A program made the translations under genes and the position numbers. Shown here piece after piece: positions 1-6,580 of a stretch of 12,069 bases of DNA (within the stretch, counting starts at the first letter, position 1; every line of letters begins with the position of its first letter). The DNA lies in the NCBI GenBank assembly GCA_964589175.1, contig CAZPRY010000082.1, positions 1 to 12,069 of the forward strand, given 5' to 3'. Under the pieces are notes generated by a model. That model was not told where the DNA came from, ran no database searches, and saw nothing but the letters and a program-made list of their open reading frames with translations. This DNA is from CAZPRY01 sp964589175 (GTDB lineage: Bacteria; Fidelibacterota; UBA2242).

Positions 1-56
1 TGTTTCCTTGAAAAACCGGTAATCTGGAGAGCGGCGTCAATCTCTGCGATCATTAA
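1..56 (-). repeat. Partial copy of a dispersed repeat (left direct repeat)
   Basis: Bases 1-56 match 5480-5535 at 53 of 56 positions in the same orientation; the three differences, at 32, 47 and 53, are all transitions. Similarity stops abruptly after base 56, just before the hairpin that follows the methyltransferase gene. The copy continues off the left edge. Only the segment shared with the longer element at 5437-5690 is visible, so the true extent is unknown. Strand is given as the direction of the open frame in the longer copy. Confidence 0.85.
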
Positions 57-61
57 TCGTA

Positions 62-100
62 TTTATCCTCCCGGAGTTTTAGAATCTCTGGGAGGATAGA
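62..100 (-). terminator. Hairpin terminator after the methyltransferase gene
   Basis: The arms at 64-72 and 90-98 are a perfect 9 bp inverted repeat. The stem continues inward through 73-76 with 86-89 (one G-T wobble) and outward by about two pairs, leaving a loop near 77-85. It begins a few bases past the methyltransferase stop at 105-107. No good T-run follows on the minus strand, so termination is inferred from stem strength and position. Confidence 0.6.
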
Positions 101-104
101 ATTA

Positions 105-923
105 TTACCCGATTCTTATATGTGCCAATGACATTATTTTCAAAGCATCGGAAATATTCATCCCGATCCGTTTATAGACCGGATAGTTCTTTTTAAATTC
201 ATAGTACATCGGCATTGTATGGAATACCCTTATCCCGCAGCTCCATTTTTCCAGGTCGTGAATATTATCGATGCCCCAAATCAAATTTGCTGATTCATCC
301 ATGCCGCCACGTTTGATCACCATTTTATTGGCGAGTTTGATACCTCGGTTTGAACTGTAATCAAAGATAATTTCCACGCCGGGGAAGTGATTTAAAAACC
401 GGGGAAAAAGTTCCCTGATATCCTTTTCTTCGAAGTAATAGAGCACGCCGGCGAACATGAACATCAACTGTTCTGTATTTGTAATCTTACTGAACCAGTC
501 TTGATCAAATACGGAGGCTGAAATGCATTGTCGGCGCTCCGTTTCGGGGATGACCTTCTTTCTTAATTGAATAACATCCGGCAGATCGAGATCGATCCAG
601 TTTATTCTACCGTTATCGATTCGGTTAAAGGTCGTATCGAGACCACAGCCGAGGTTGACAACAGTCGCTTCCGGGTAGCGGTCGATAAAGGCTTTGATCT
701 TCTGGTCAAAGTAGATACTGCGGGCGATCCACGACAACTGACTCGGTTTGCTGATATTTTGTGCGATTACCGTAAAATCGTAAGCAAGTTTCTGAATAAT
801 TGAAACGGCTGTGTGATCGATTAATAGCGGTTTTTGCTTTTGAGTTTCAATCGCCCTGCCCCAGAGCGGTAGCAAGAGGGTTTTTTGGACATTGCCAAGA
901 TCCAATGCGATTTTCTCAGACAT
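105..923 (-). CDS. Class I SAM-dependent methyltransferase, LCMT/PPM (Tcm) type
   Basis: This is a probable cytosolic SAM-dependent O-methyltransferase of 272 residues. The SAM-binding glycine motif is VVNLGCGLDTTF at 88-99, close to the VxLGxGLDTR pattern of the leucine carboxyl methyltransferase/PPM family. It is followed by the acidic WIDLDLPDVIQLRKK segment (109-123), where the Asp residues should hold the SAM ribose, and by the hydrophobic strand FMFAGVLYYFEEKDI (155-169). The family also has an early Arg near WIARS (R68). The start is supported by GAGG seven bases upstream. It lies 73 bp behind the second metal permease on the same strand, so it may be the last gene of that operon. The substrate cannot be told from sequence; relatives methylate small-molecule or polyketide carboxyls and hydroxyls, and one branch methylates protein phosphatase. 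A functional link to metal uptake is not evident. Confidence 0.85.
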   Translation of the reverse strand: MSEKIALDLGNVQKTLLLPLWGRAIETQKQKPLLIDHTAVSIIQKLAYDFTVIAQNISKPSQLSWIARSIYFDQKIKAFIDRYPEATVVNLGCGLDTTFNRIDNGRINWIDLDLPDVIQLRKKVIPETERRQCISASVFDQDWFSKITNTEQLMFMFAGVLYYFEEKDIRELFPRFLNHFPGVEIIFDYSSNRGIKLANKMVIKRGGMDESANLIWGIDNIHDLEKWSCGIRVFHTMPMYYEFKKNYPVYKRIGMNISDALKIMSLAHIRIG

Positions 924-996
924 AGTTATCCTCTTTAGAATAGTAACGCATATATTTTATTGCTGCGGTGGCATAGCACAGAAACGGGTAAATACA

Positions 997-1824
997 CTAA
1001 CTCCTTACCGATTGTCTTTTCATAATTAATGCCGCAACCAGCAGTTCCAATCCTAAAAAGGCTGCTATGGAAGGTCCAAAGGAAAAGTCACCGGTAAACG
1101 AAGCGATAAGACCGCCTATAATTGCCACGATTCCCATCAGCCATGCCGCAACCAGGCGCTTTGACCATTTCTTGAAAAACAGCGCTGAAAAAGTTGCCGG
1201 GATGATCAGGAACGTGAAAACCACCAGCACACCACCCAGCCGCACCGAATAGGTAATTACGAATCCCAGACTGACGTAGAATAGAAAATCCCATAGTTCG
1301 GTCCGGGTATCATTCCGCGATAGAGTATGGTAATTTTGCGAAATGTCTTTAAAGCGGTAGCGAAAAACCCAGTGGAAGAGTCCGATGATGCCATAGATCA
1401 GCAAACATATGAACAGGTCATGCCAGCCAGCCCAGAGAATATGACCGGTCAGCATTTCTTCCATGTGGATGTCACCGCCGGAAGCCATACCGAGCATGAA
1501 AAGCGCCCCGGCAGCGGCGATGGCGTAAGAAACGCCGATAATGGCCTCCTGCGGGATTTGGGTGATTCTTTTCCGGGTAACGGCATAAAAATAGGAGGCG
1601 ATGACGGTAAATCCGAATGCCAGGAGATAGGCTATCCAATTGTTTTCCTCAACATGCCAGATGAAGAAGGCTAAGGCTGAACCTACCGTCGCCATCTGCG
1701 CCAGGGCGATATCGATAAAAATGATTTCCCGTTCCAGCACATGAATTCCAAAATAGCCGAAAATGATAATCATCGACAGACTCACGAAAAACGGAACAGT
1801 GATAAAATGAAGTAATTCGTGCAT
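997..1824 (-). CDS. Metal ABC transporter permease (ABC-3/ZnuB-TroCD family), second of two
   Basis: This 275-residue inner-membrane protein is hydrophobic throughout, with roughly eight membrane segments. Family features in order are the N-terminal IDIALAQMATVGSALAF segment, the cytoplasmic IPQEAIIGVSYAIAAAGAL segment, the GGVLVVFTFLIIPATFSALF helix and the DFSFGPSIAAFLG motif near the C-terminus. These are hallmarks of zinc/manganese ABC-3 permeases. It begins 13 bp after the preceding permease with a GGAG close to the ATG, so the two are surely co-transcribed. The two permeases differ clearly from each other, suggesting a heterodimeric pore like TroC/TroD. No cognate ATPase gene is adjacent. 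The metal is probably zinc, judging from the binding protein of the operon. Confidence 0.9.
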   Translation of the reverse strand: MHELLHFITVPFFVSLSMIIIFGYFGIHVLEREIIFIDIALAQMATVGSALAFFIWHVEENNWIAYLLAFGFTVIASYFYAVTRKRITQIPQEAIIGVSYAIAAAGALFMLGMASGGDIHMEEMLTGHILWAGWHDLFICLLIYGIIGLFHWVFRYRFKDISQNYHTLSRNDTRTELWDFLFYVSLGFVITYSVRLGGVLVVFTFLIIPATFSALFFKKWSKRLVAAWLMGIVAIIGGLIASFTGDFSFGPSIAAFLGLELLVAALIMKRQSVRS

Positions 1825-1837
1825 GATCTCCGATTCC

Positions 1838-2653
1838 TTAATTATGAGTTGTGGTTGAGGGTAGTATCAGCCGTATGATGATAGCAGCGAAAAAGAAGAC
1901 ACCTAATGCCAGTACCAGGCTGGGACCATAGGGCAGATTGAAGCAATAGGATGAAAATAAACCCATCATTGACGCCAAGAATCCGGTAATCCAGCCGATG
2001 ATTAACGAGAGTTTCCAATCGTGAGTGAACAGCAGGGCAATAGCCGCCGGAATCATCAGAAAACTATAAGCCAGCAACACCCCGGCAATCGGCACAATCA
2101 GCACCGTAATAATCCCCTGTGTGATAAAAAAAAGCAGGTCCCAGCGGTTTTCATTACTGATGATATTTCCTTCGGTGATTGAAATAAAGCGCCGACGAAA
2201 ACGAAAATGAAACAGTCCCAGCAGAAGGTAACAAATGGCTGTTACCAAAACCAAAGACCAGTTGATCCACAACATACAACCGGACAGTGTCTGGGTAACA
2301 TAGGCAGCCCCACCGGACATTTTATCAGCTGCCAACAGCGATGCCACCAGTGCCAGACCATAGATAATTCCGATGATAGCCTCGTGAGGGATTGCATGGT
2401 TTTTAGGCTTGACATAGGCTAGGAGATAAGAACCGAAAAGGACTGCCAGAAAGGAAACCAGATAGGAGCCCATGGTTCCGCCTTCAATGCCGATTCCGAT
2501 TCCGACGATCACGCCAAATGCCGCCAGTTGATCGAGCACTAAATCGCAAAAAATGATCCCCCGCCGGATAATATGCAATCCCAGGTAGGTGTGAACGGAT
2601 GTGACGATTAATAGTAAAATAATCTGAATTGACAGAAATGATATGGTATGCAA
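1838..2653 (-). CDS. Metal ABC transporter permease (ABC-3/ZnuB-TroCD family), first of two
   Basis: This 271-residue polytopic inner-membrane protein is of the same family as the next gene. It carries CDLVLDQLAAFGVIVG near the N-terminus, IPHEAIIGIIYGLALVASLL in the middle, AGVLLAYSFLMIPAAIALLF and then NLPYGPSLVLALGV. The start is TTG: AGGAG lies eight bases upstream of it, while the nearby ATG at 2660 is in another frame and only one base from that ribosome binding site. The gene follows the metal-binding protein by 16 bp and precedes the second permease by 13 bp. With its partner it should form the membrane channel accepting Zn or Mn from the periplasmic binding protein. An ATPase from elsewhere would be needed to drive it. 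Confidence 0.9.
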   Translation of the reverse strand: MHTISFLSIQIILLLIVTSVHTYLGLHIIRRGIIFCDLVLDQLAAFGVIVGIGIGIEGGTMGSYLVSFLAVLFGSYLLAYVKPKNHAIPHEAIIGIIYGLALVASLLAADKMSGGAAYVTQTLSGCMLWINWSLVLVTAICYLLLGLFHFRFRRRFISITEGNIISNENRWDLLFFITQGIITVLIVPIAGVLLAYSFLMIPAAIALLFTHDWKLSLIIGWITGFLASMMGLFSSYCFNLPYGPSLVLALGVFFFAAIIIRLILPSTTTHN

Positions 2654-2661
2654 AGTGCATG

Positions 2662-2666
2662 CTCCT
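2662..2666 (-). promoter_or_regulatory. Ribosome binding site supporting the TTG start of permease 1
   Basis: On the minus strand this reads AGGAG, with eight bases to TTG at 2653. It decides for the TTG over the out-of-frame ATG at 2660. Confidence 0.7.
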
Positions 2667-2669
2667 GAA

Positions 2670-3716
2670 TTAATTGCCGATCGCTTCGTTGATCCGGTTT
2701 ATCCAGAGATCGACCAGTTTAAAATTGTCATCAATGCCAGGTTCTCCACCGACTGAAAGCGGCAAAAAGAGCGGCTTTATGCCTGTCTTGGCCGCAATTG
2801 CAGCCGGTTTACGCTTTTCGAAATAATTAGCCACCAGCATGACCTGAATATTATCATCTTGAATTTTTCGGATGAGATTCTCGACATGTTTTGGAGTAGG
2901 AGGAATTCCCGGTTTCTCCTCAATATAACCAACGACGTTCAATCCAAAATCATGAGTGAAATAGGCCCAGTTTTTATGATAAGCAATGACCTCCATGCCG
3001 TGAAAGCTTTCAGCTTTTTGCAGCCAGCCACCCAGCCGATCATGAAGGGGTGCGCCTTGATATTCCCTGTCAAGAAAATCAAATAATGTCCCCGCATTTA
3101 ACAGGTTGGTTAGTTTTTCGCCTCCAATCAGATCAACCAGCTCATCACCAAACATGGTGCGATCAACTTTATCGACATAGGCTTTTTGATTGTCGGCGTA
3201 TTCGTCAGCATGGTCAGGATCGACTTTCTGTAAACCGATCATGATGTTTTCGCTGATCTGCTTCCAGTTGAGGGGACTGGTATGGATATGAGGATTTCCG
3301 TAAATATGAATATCACCCTCGGCCTGGCTCAGGGCTGTCGTTGGTTTTTGCAGCAATTCGATACCATAGGAAGCCGTTACATAGCCGGTGGCGCCGTCCA
3401 TGATATTCTTGTTGCGGGCCTTATCCTGAAGTGTCGTTGCCCACATTTCCAGATCCAGTCCGGTTGTCACAAACATGTTGGCATCGCGTAACTTCATTGC
3501 CAGGCTGGGCTTGGGCGGAACAAAATGAGGATCTTGATCGCCATGAGAAAGATAGTCCACGGTGATATAAGGTCCGCCAATTTCGCGGGCAATGGCAGCA
3601 TAATCGGAGAAAGAGGTAACGACCTTCAGAGGATAATGATTTTCAGCCTGCATAGTGGCAGGTAATAGCAGCAGAAGGCTCATCAGGAACAGGGTTATAT
3701 TTTTTATTGAGCGCAT
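2670..3716 (-). CDS. Periplasmic metal-binding protein (ZnuA/TroA-like, cluster A-I)
   Basis: This is the solute-binding protein of a metal ABC importer, 348 residues from the chosen start. An upstream in-frame ATG at 3731 adds five residues, but AAGGA sits six bases before the ATG at 3716 and a signal peptide then begins normally (MRSIKN, hydrophobic core 8-20, cleavage near TMQA-EN). Candidate ligands are H64 in DPHFVPPKPS, H143 in GNPHIHTSP (H145 adjacent), H247 in AYHKNWAYF, and an acidic residue in the late VGGEPGIDD region. His rather than Glu at the third site resembles ZnuA more than the manganese-binding PsaA/MntC group, so zinc is the likelier metal. The His-rich loop of ZnuA is reduced to a short stretch with three or four His (136-145). 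It lies 20 bp after the beta-barrel gene and 16 bp before the permeases. Confidence 0.9.
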   Translation of the reverse strand: MRSIKNITLFLMSLLLLLPATMQAENHYPLKVVTSFSDYAAIAREIGGPYITVDYLSHGDQDPHFVPPKPSLAMKLRDANMFVTTGLDLEMWATTLQDKARNKNIMDGATGYVTASYGIELLQKPTTALSQAEGDIHIYGNPHIHTSPLNWKQISENIMIGLQKVDPDHADEYADNQKAYVDKVDRTMFGDELVDLIGGEKLTNLLNAGTLFDFLDREYQGAPLHDRLGGWLQKAESFHGMEVIAYHKNWAYFTHDFGLNVVGYIEEKPGIPPTPKHVENLIRKIQDDNIQVMLVANYFEKRKPAAIAAKTGIKPLFLPLSVGGEPGIDDNFKLVDLWINRINEAIGN

Positions 3717-3736
3717 ATCAATTCCTTTCATTTCTA

Positions 3737-4999
3737 TTAATAGGCTTCGTGTTTGTGGGGTCCCATCGACCAGACGGTTTGCAGCATGATACTGTGATCA
3801 TTTTCAGTATAACTGCGCTGGGTGTAGCTGTATTGCAGCCGCAGCATGACAAATTCGCTCTGCCAGAAATCGAGTGTTGGACTCAAATCCCATTCGGTTT
3901 TTTTTGCGGCATCCCAGGGTAATTCCGAATAGCTGTAGCGTAATCCGACCCAATAACGCATCCCCAGCCGGTTGCTGATATAGGAGTAATAACTCAAACG
4001 GTCCCGGTTGCCCTGAGTGGTTTCCATGCGGCTCACAATAAGCTCATTGCGACATTCAAAGGTCCGGTAATGTTCCCGGCCAATCGGCACCCATTTATAG
4101 GATAGATCCATTCCAGCCAATTGCGTCTGGTATTTTAACGCATCATCATTAAATCCCTGAGCACCGGATAATCCGACTTCTATATAAGTATTCCGATTTA
4201 AATCATAATAATTTTTCAGATGACCGACTAACAGGACATTATTGCCCTTTTCGCTGAAACAGATTCCATCCCCGCCCGTGCTGATTTCCAGGTCCAGGCT
4301 GTTCACGTGGGCCCAAAGCGGTGGTAGGAGAATATTTGCAGCGAGTCCGGTCCCGGCCAGACCGTCCATGCCGAAAAGATTTGTTAATGCCCTTGGACGG
4401 TCGATCTGGGGTAAGCCGTGAGTATGCCAGCGATTGAGTATTCCGAATTGATGGAGAAATTTACCGATTTTCAGATTTATATTGGCCGGTAAGTTAAGCC
4501 ATTCCATGTAGGCTTCTTCAATCTCGAGGCTTCCATTGCCGGGAACGCCCATGAAAAACTTACCGCGGGTAAAGGGGTCCAAAGGTGCGATGATATGAAA
4601 TTCCGCCTCTCGCAATGTGAAACGGTTACGTCCATCGGTAAATACGCTCGGCTCAGTAAGCAAAGCACCCTTTCCCGATGTCATGCTGCCGACAAAATCG
4701 CCGGTCAGGCTGATATTCGGATTTAAGGCCTGGAGCTGACGCTGACCGCCCCGGAATACCCGGGCTAGCAGGTTATCATCCTTCTTTTCTTCCTGAGCCA
4801 TCGTGCCGGCTTCCTGCAGGAGTTTTTCCAGTTCAGAGGCCGCTACATCTTTTTCTTTTTCGGCTTTCAGGATTTCAACCTGTTGTTTCAGAAGGTTTAA
4901 TTCTGTCTGAATTTCTGCTACGGAGCTTTGCTGTGCCAGGAGCAAACAAAAAGGTATTAGCAATTGCGCGCATAGTATATGCTGAATTTTGATATGCAT
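3737..4999 (-). CDS. Outer-membrane beta-barrel protein (porin-like), metal operon associated
   Basis: This is a 420-residue secreted protein. A signal peptide (residues 1-28, ending SSVA) is followed by a charged stretch typical of a short coiled coil (29-70), as in the N-termini of trimeric porins. The remainder (about 95-420) alternates aromatic and polar residues in short strands such as NLKIGKFLHQFGILNRW, FVMLRLQYSYTQRSY and IMLQTVWSMG, as expected of a large porin-like barrel. It ends in HKHEAY, an aromatic terminal residue plus two possible metal-binding His. The ATG is preceded by a GAGGGGGG ribosome binding site. Sitting between the His/Cys protein and the metal-binding protein, it is probably the outer-membrane entry route for the metal. 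It lacks the plug domain and TonB box of ZnuD-type receptors, so uptake would be porin-like. The exact family is not recognised with certainty. Confidence 0.75.
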   Translation of the reverse strand: MHIKIQHILCAQLLIPFCLLLAQQSSVAEIQTELNLLKQQVEILKAEKEKDVAASELEKLLQEAGTMAQEEKKDDNLLARVFRGGQRQLQALNPNISLTGDFVGSMTSGKGALLTEPSVFTDGRNRFTLREAEFHIIAPLDPFTRGKFFMGVPGNGSLEIEEAYMEWLNLPANINLKIGKFLHQFGILNRWHTHGLPQIDRPRALTNLFGMDGLAGTGLAANILLPPLWAHVNSLDLEISTGGDGICFSEKGNNVLLVGHLKNYYDLNRNTYIEVGLSGAQGFNDDALKYQTQLAGMDLSYKWVPIGREHYRTFECRNELIVSRMETTQGNRDRLSYYSYISNRLGMRYWVGLRYSYSELPWDAAKKTEWDLSPTLDFWQSEFVMLRLQYSYTQRSYTENDHSIMLQTVWSMGPHKHEAY

Positions 5000-5057
5000 A
5001 ATTCCCCCCTCTCGGGTTTGAGAATTTTAAAGATTTACCGTAAAACTTGAATTTTGC

Positions 5058-5366
5058 CTAGGCGGCAATGGGGGGGGCACGGGAAAGGCGAGAGTCGTGA
5101 ATAGTATACTGAATCCGGTATGTTTCTTCAAAATCAACATAAAACCTGATTTGTTCAACCGGATTTAGAAGGCTATTGATAAAACTGAGGACTTCAGAGA
5201 AATCAGACTGAGACTGCAATTCCCAGATACAGGCGGGACAATCATCATGAAAGGAAAAATCTTCTTCATGATTGTGAAAAACAGAGCTCAATGAAGATAT
5301 AAAAAAATATAAAATCAGAAGAGGATATAAGAAATTTTGCAGGTATTTTCGATTATATTTTTTCAT
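5058..5366 (-). CDS. Small membrane-anchored His/Cys protein, putative metal binding
   Basis: This is a 102-residue protein with one hydrophobic segment (about 11-29, uncleaved anchor or signal peptide). A compact set of possible metal ligands follows: H31, H33, H40, C43 and C46, in the form HNH...H-DDCPAC. Small exported proteins with an H..CPxC pattern, such as DUF2946-like proteins, often sit beside metal or TonB uptake genes; assignment to that family is tentative. It is the first gene of the metal operon, 58 bp ahead of the beta-barrel gene and just downstream of a TTGACA promoter. Its ribosome binding site is weak. The last codons lie in a run of eight G on the plus strand (5070-5077), so the C-terminal sequence would change with slippage. 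It probably acts at the periplasmic face in metal capture or sensing. Confidence 0.65.
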   Translation of the reverse strand: MKKYNRKYLQNFLYPLLILYFFISSLSSVFHNHEEDFSFHDDCPACIWELQSQSDFSEVLSFINSLLNPVEQIRFYVDFEETYRIQYTIHDSRLSRAPPIAA

Positions 5367-5388
5367 ATCAGTTCGTCAAATTTTTACA

Positions 5389-5417
5389 AAAGTACAGTTT
5401 GCTGCATAATATGTCAA
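5389..5417 (-). promoter_or_regulatory. Probable sigma70-type promoter of the metal operon
   Basis: On the minus strand TTGACA (5417-5412) is followed after 17 bases by TACTTT (5394-5389). The -35 is a perfect consensus while the -10 matches only three of six bases. It lies 23 bases upstream of the first ATG, giving a very short leader. No convincing Zur or MntR operator palindrome is visible around it. Confidence 0.5.
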
Positions 5418-5436
5418 GATATATTTGTTTTGTTTT

Positions 5437-5690
5437 TTATTCAAATCTGACATTACAGGATGGCGGGTAGTGAGCGTTGTGTTTCCTTGAAAAACCGGTA
5501 ATCTGGAGAGTGGCGTCAATCTCTGTGATCACTAAGTTCTTTCCACTTGTGGACTGATAATCGTCCTGCAACCCAGCCGTTACAACGGAATTCTGCCCGC
5601 AGAATACCCCGTTCGTAAAGGCTTTATGCGTCTTCGATCCGCCAAAGCATCGCACAGAATTCGTGGACATAATTGATAATTTGCTCCCCA
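5437..5690 (-). repeat. Dispersed repeat element with clustered short palindromes
   Basis: The part at 5480-5535 recurs at 1-56 with 53 of 56 identities; the full element probably extends over about 250 bp. It contains four short perfect palindromes or hairpins in a row: GTGATCAC (5525-5532), CCACTTGTGG (5543-5552), CCGTTACAACGG (5577-5588) and ATTCTGC-CC-GCAGAAT (5590-5605). An 84-codon open frame spans it on the minus strand, but the three differences between the copies would all be first-codon-position, amino-acid-changing substitutions, so it does not look like a conserved protein. The outer limits are estimates because the second copy is cut by the window edge. It fills most of the 420 bp gap between the two divergent operons. 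Confidence 0.65.
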
Positions 5691-5774
5691 ATCGGGAAAA
5701 TGTCCTTTTTTTAATACGGATTATCGATTACTTTTTTAGATGTCATTGAGAACGCCCAATAATCGGTTTCAGGA

Positions 5775-5780
5775 AAGGAG
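5775..5780 (+). promoter_or_regulatory. Ribosome binding site of the first ABC lipoprotein gene
   Basis: AAGGAG stands six bases before the ATG at 5787, fixing this start. I see no convincing -35/-10 pair in the 5691-5774 stretch upstream, which holds a T8 run and AT-rich sequence. Confidence 0.7.
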
Positions 5781-5786
5781 AATACA

Positions 5787-6569
5787 ATGACAAACAAAGT
5801 GGTCACAATATGTCTGTACGGTGCTCTGGTAACCCTTTTAATTACATTATCCGGCTGTGCAGAAAGGGAAAAAATAACGAGTTTCGATCAACTAAGAGGG
5901 AAAGAATTCGCGGTTCCGACCGGTACGGTTGCGGATCAGCTGGTTCTGTCAAAATTCCCGGATGCAACGTTTAAGTATTTCAACAGCGTCCTGGACGCCT
6001 GCATCGCAGTCAAAGGCGGCAAAGCAGACGCCGCTGCGTACGATGAACCGATATTAAAAAATATTGCGGCCAAAAATCCCGGTCTGCTCGTTCTGCCCGA
6101 AATGATTACAACCGATAATTACGGTTTTGCCGTGCGTCAAGAGGACGAAAATCTGAAAAAAGTGATTGATGGTATCATCGGTGATCTGAGAGCCAGTGGT
6201 GAATATGATCGGATGTTGAACCGTTGGCTGCCGGATCAAGGTGCACCGCAACCGATGCCGGAAATAATAACGGGCGGGGATGGCGTGCTGAAGTTTGGCA
6301 CCTCTGCCATCACGGAACCGTTTTCTTTTGTCGACGGCTCACGGGAAGTCGTTGGTTTGGATATCGAAATTGCTGCATTAGTCGCCCAAAAACTGAATAG
6401 AAAACTCGAGATTGTCAATATGGATTTCGGGGCTATGATTCCCGCACTGGTAGCAAATAAAGTGGATATGATCGGCGCGTGCATCACAATTACCGACGAG
6501 CGGGCCGAAAAAGTTTTGTTTTCCGAACCCTACTACACGGGGGGAATCGCGGCGCTGGTGCGGGAATAG
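5787..6569 (+). CDS. Amino-acid-type ABC solute-binding lipoprotein with swapped SBP_bac_3 halves
   Basis: This is a 260-residue lipoprotein with lipobox LSGC (Cys24). It consists of the two halves of a type II periplasmic binding domain in reversed order. Residues 31-150 match the usual C-terminal half: FDQLRGKEFAVPTGT, then GKADAAAYDEP, YGFAVRQED and the closing GEYDRMLNRWLP. Residues 164-260 match the usual N-terminal half: VLKFGTSAITEPFSFVDG, VVGLDIEIAALVAQKL, and ITDERAEKVLFSEPYY. Known contacts of the family map to R239 (solute carboxylate) and D86 (solute amino group); both are present, which favours an amino-acid-like ligand. It resembles residues 21-258 of the next gene along its length, so the two share a duplicated unit. 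It ends 11 bp before that gene. I infer it folds as a circularly permuted binding protein feeding the downstream permease; a role as an accessory or competing binder is possible. Confidence 0.85.
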   Translation: MTNKVVTICLYGALVTLLITLSGCAEREKITSFDQLRGKEFAVPTGTVADQLVLSKFPDATFKYFNSVLDACIAVKGGKADAAAYDEPILKNIAAKNPGLLVLPEMITTDNYGFAVRQEDENLKKVIDGIIGDLRASGEYDRMLNRWLPDQGAPQPMPEIITGGDGVLKFGTSAITEPFSFVDGSREVVGLDIEIAALVAQKLNRKLEIVNMDFGAMIPALVANKVDMIGACITITDERAEKVLFSEPYYTGGIAALVRE

Positions 6570-6580
6570 CAGGAATAATA

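Noticed and set aside
5367..5436. Zur or MntR operator over the metal operon promoter
   Set aside because: Only weak, short symmetry (TAC-TTTT-GTA) is present, too little to call an operator.
5437..5691. 84-codon open frame on the minus strand inside the repeat
   Set aside because: The recurring part at 1-56 differs by three changes, all altering amino acids, and the frame has no family signal; it is better described as a repeat.
5691..5786. Promoter for the amino-acid ABC operon
   Set aside because: No -35/-10 pair with acceptable spacing is convincing in this AT-rich stretch; only the ribosome binding site is clear.
6479..6580. Upstream extension of the fused permease gene to 6479
   Set aside because: It overlaps the preceding gene and would bury the signal peptide; the ATG at 6581 has AGGA at good spacing and starts directly with a lipoprotein signal.
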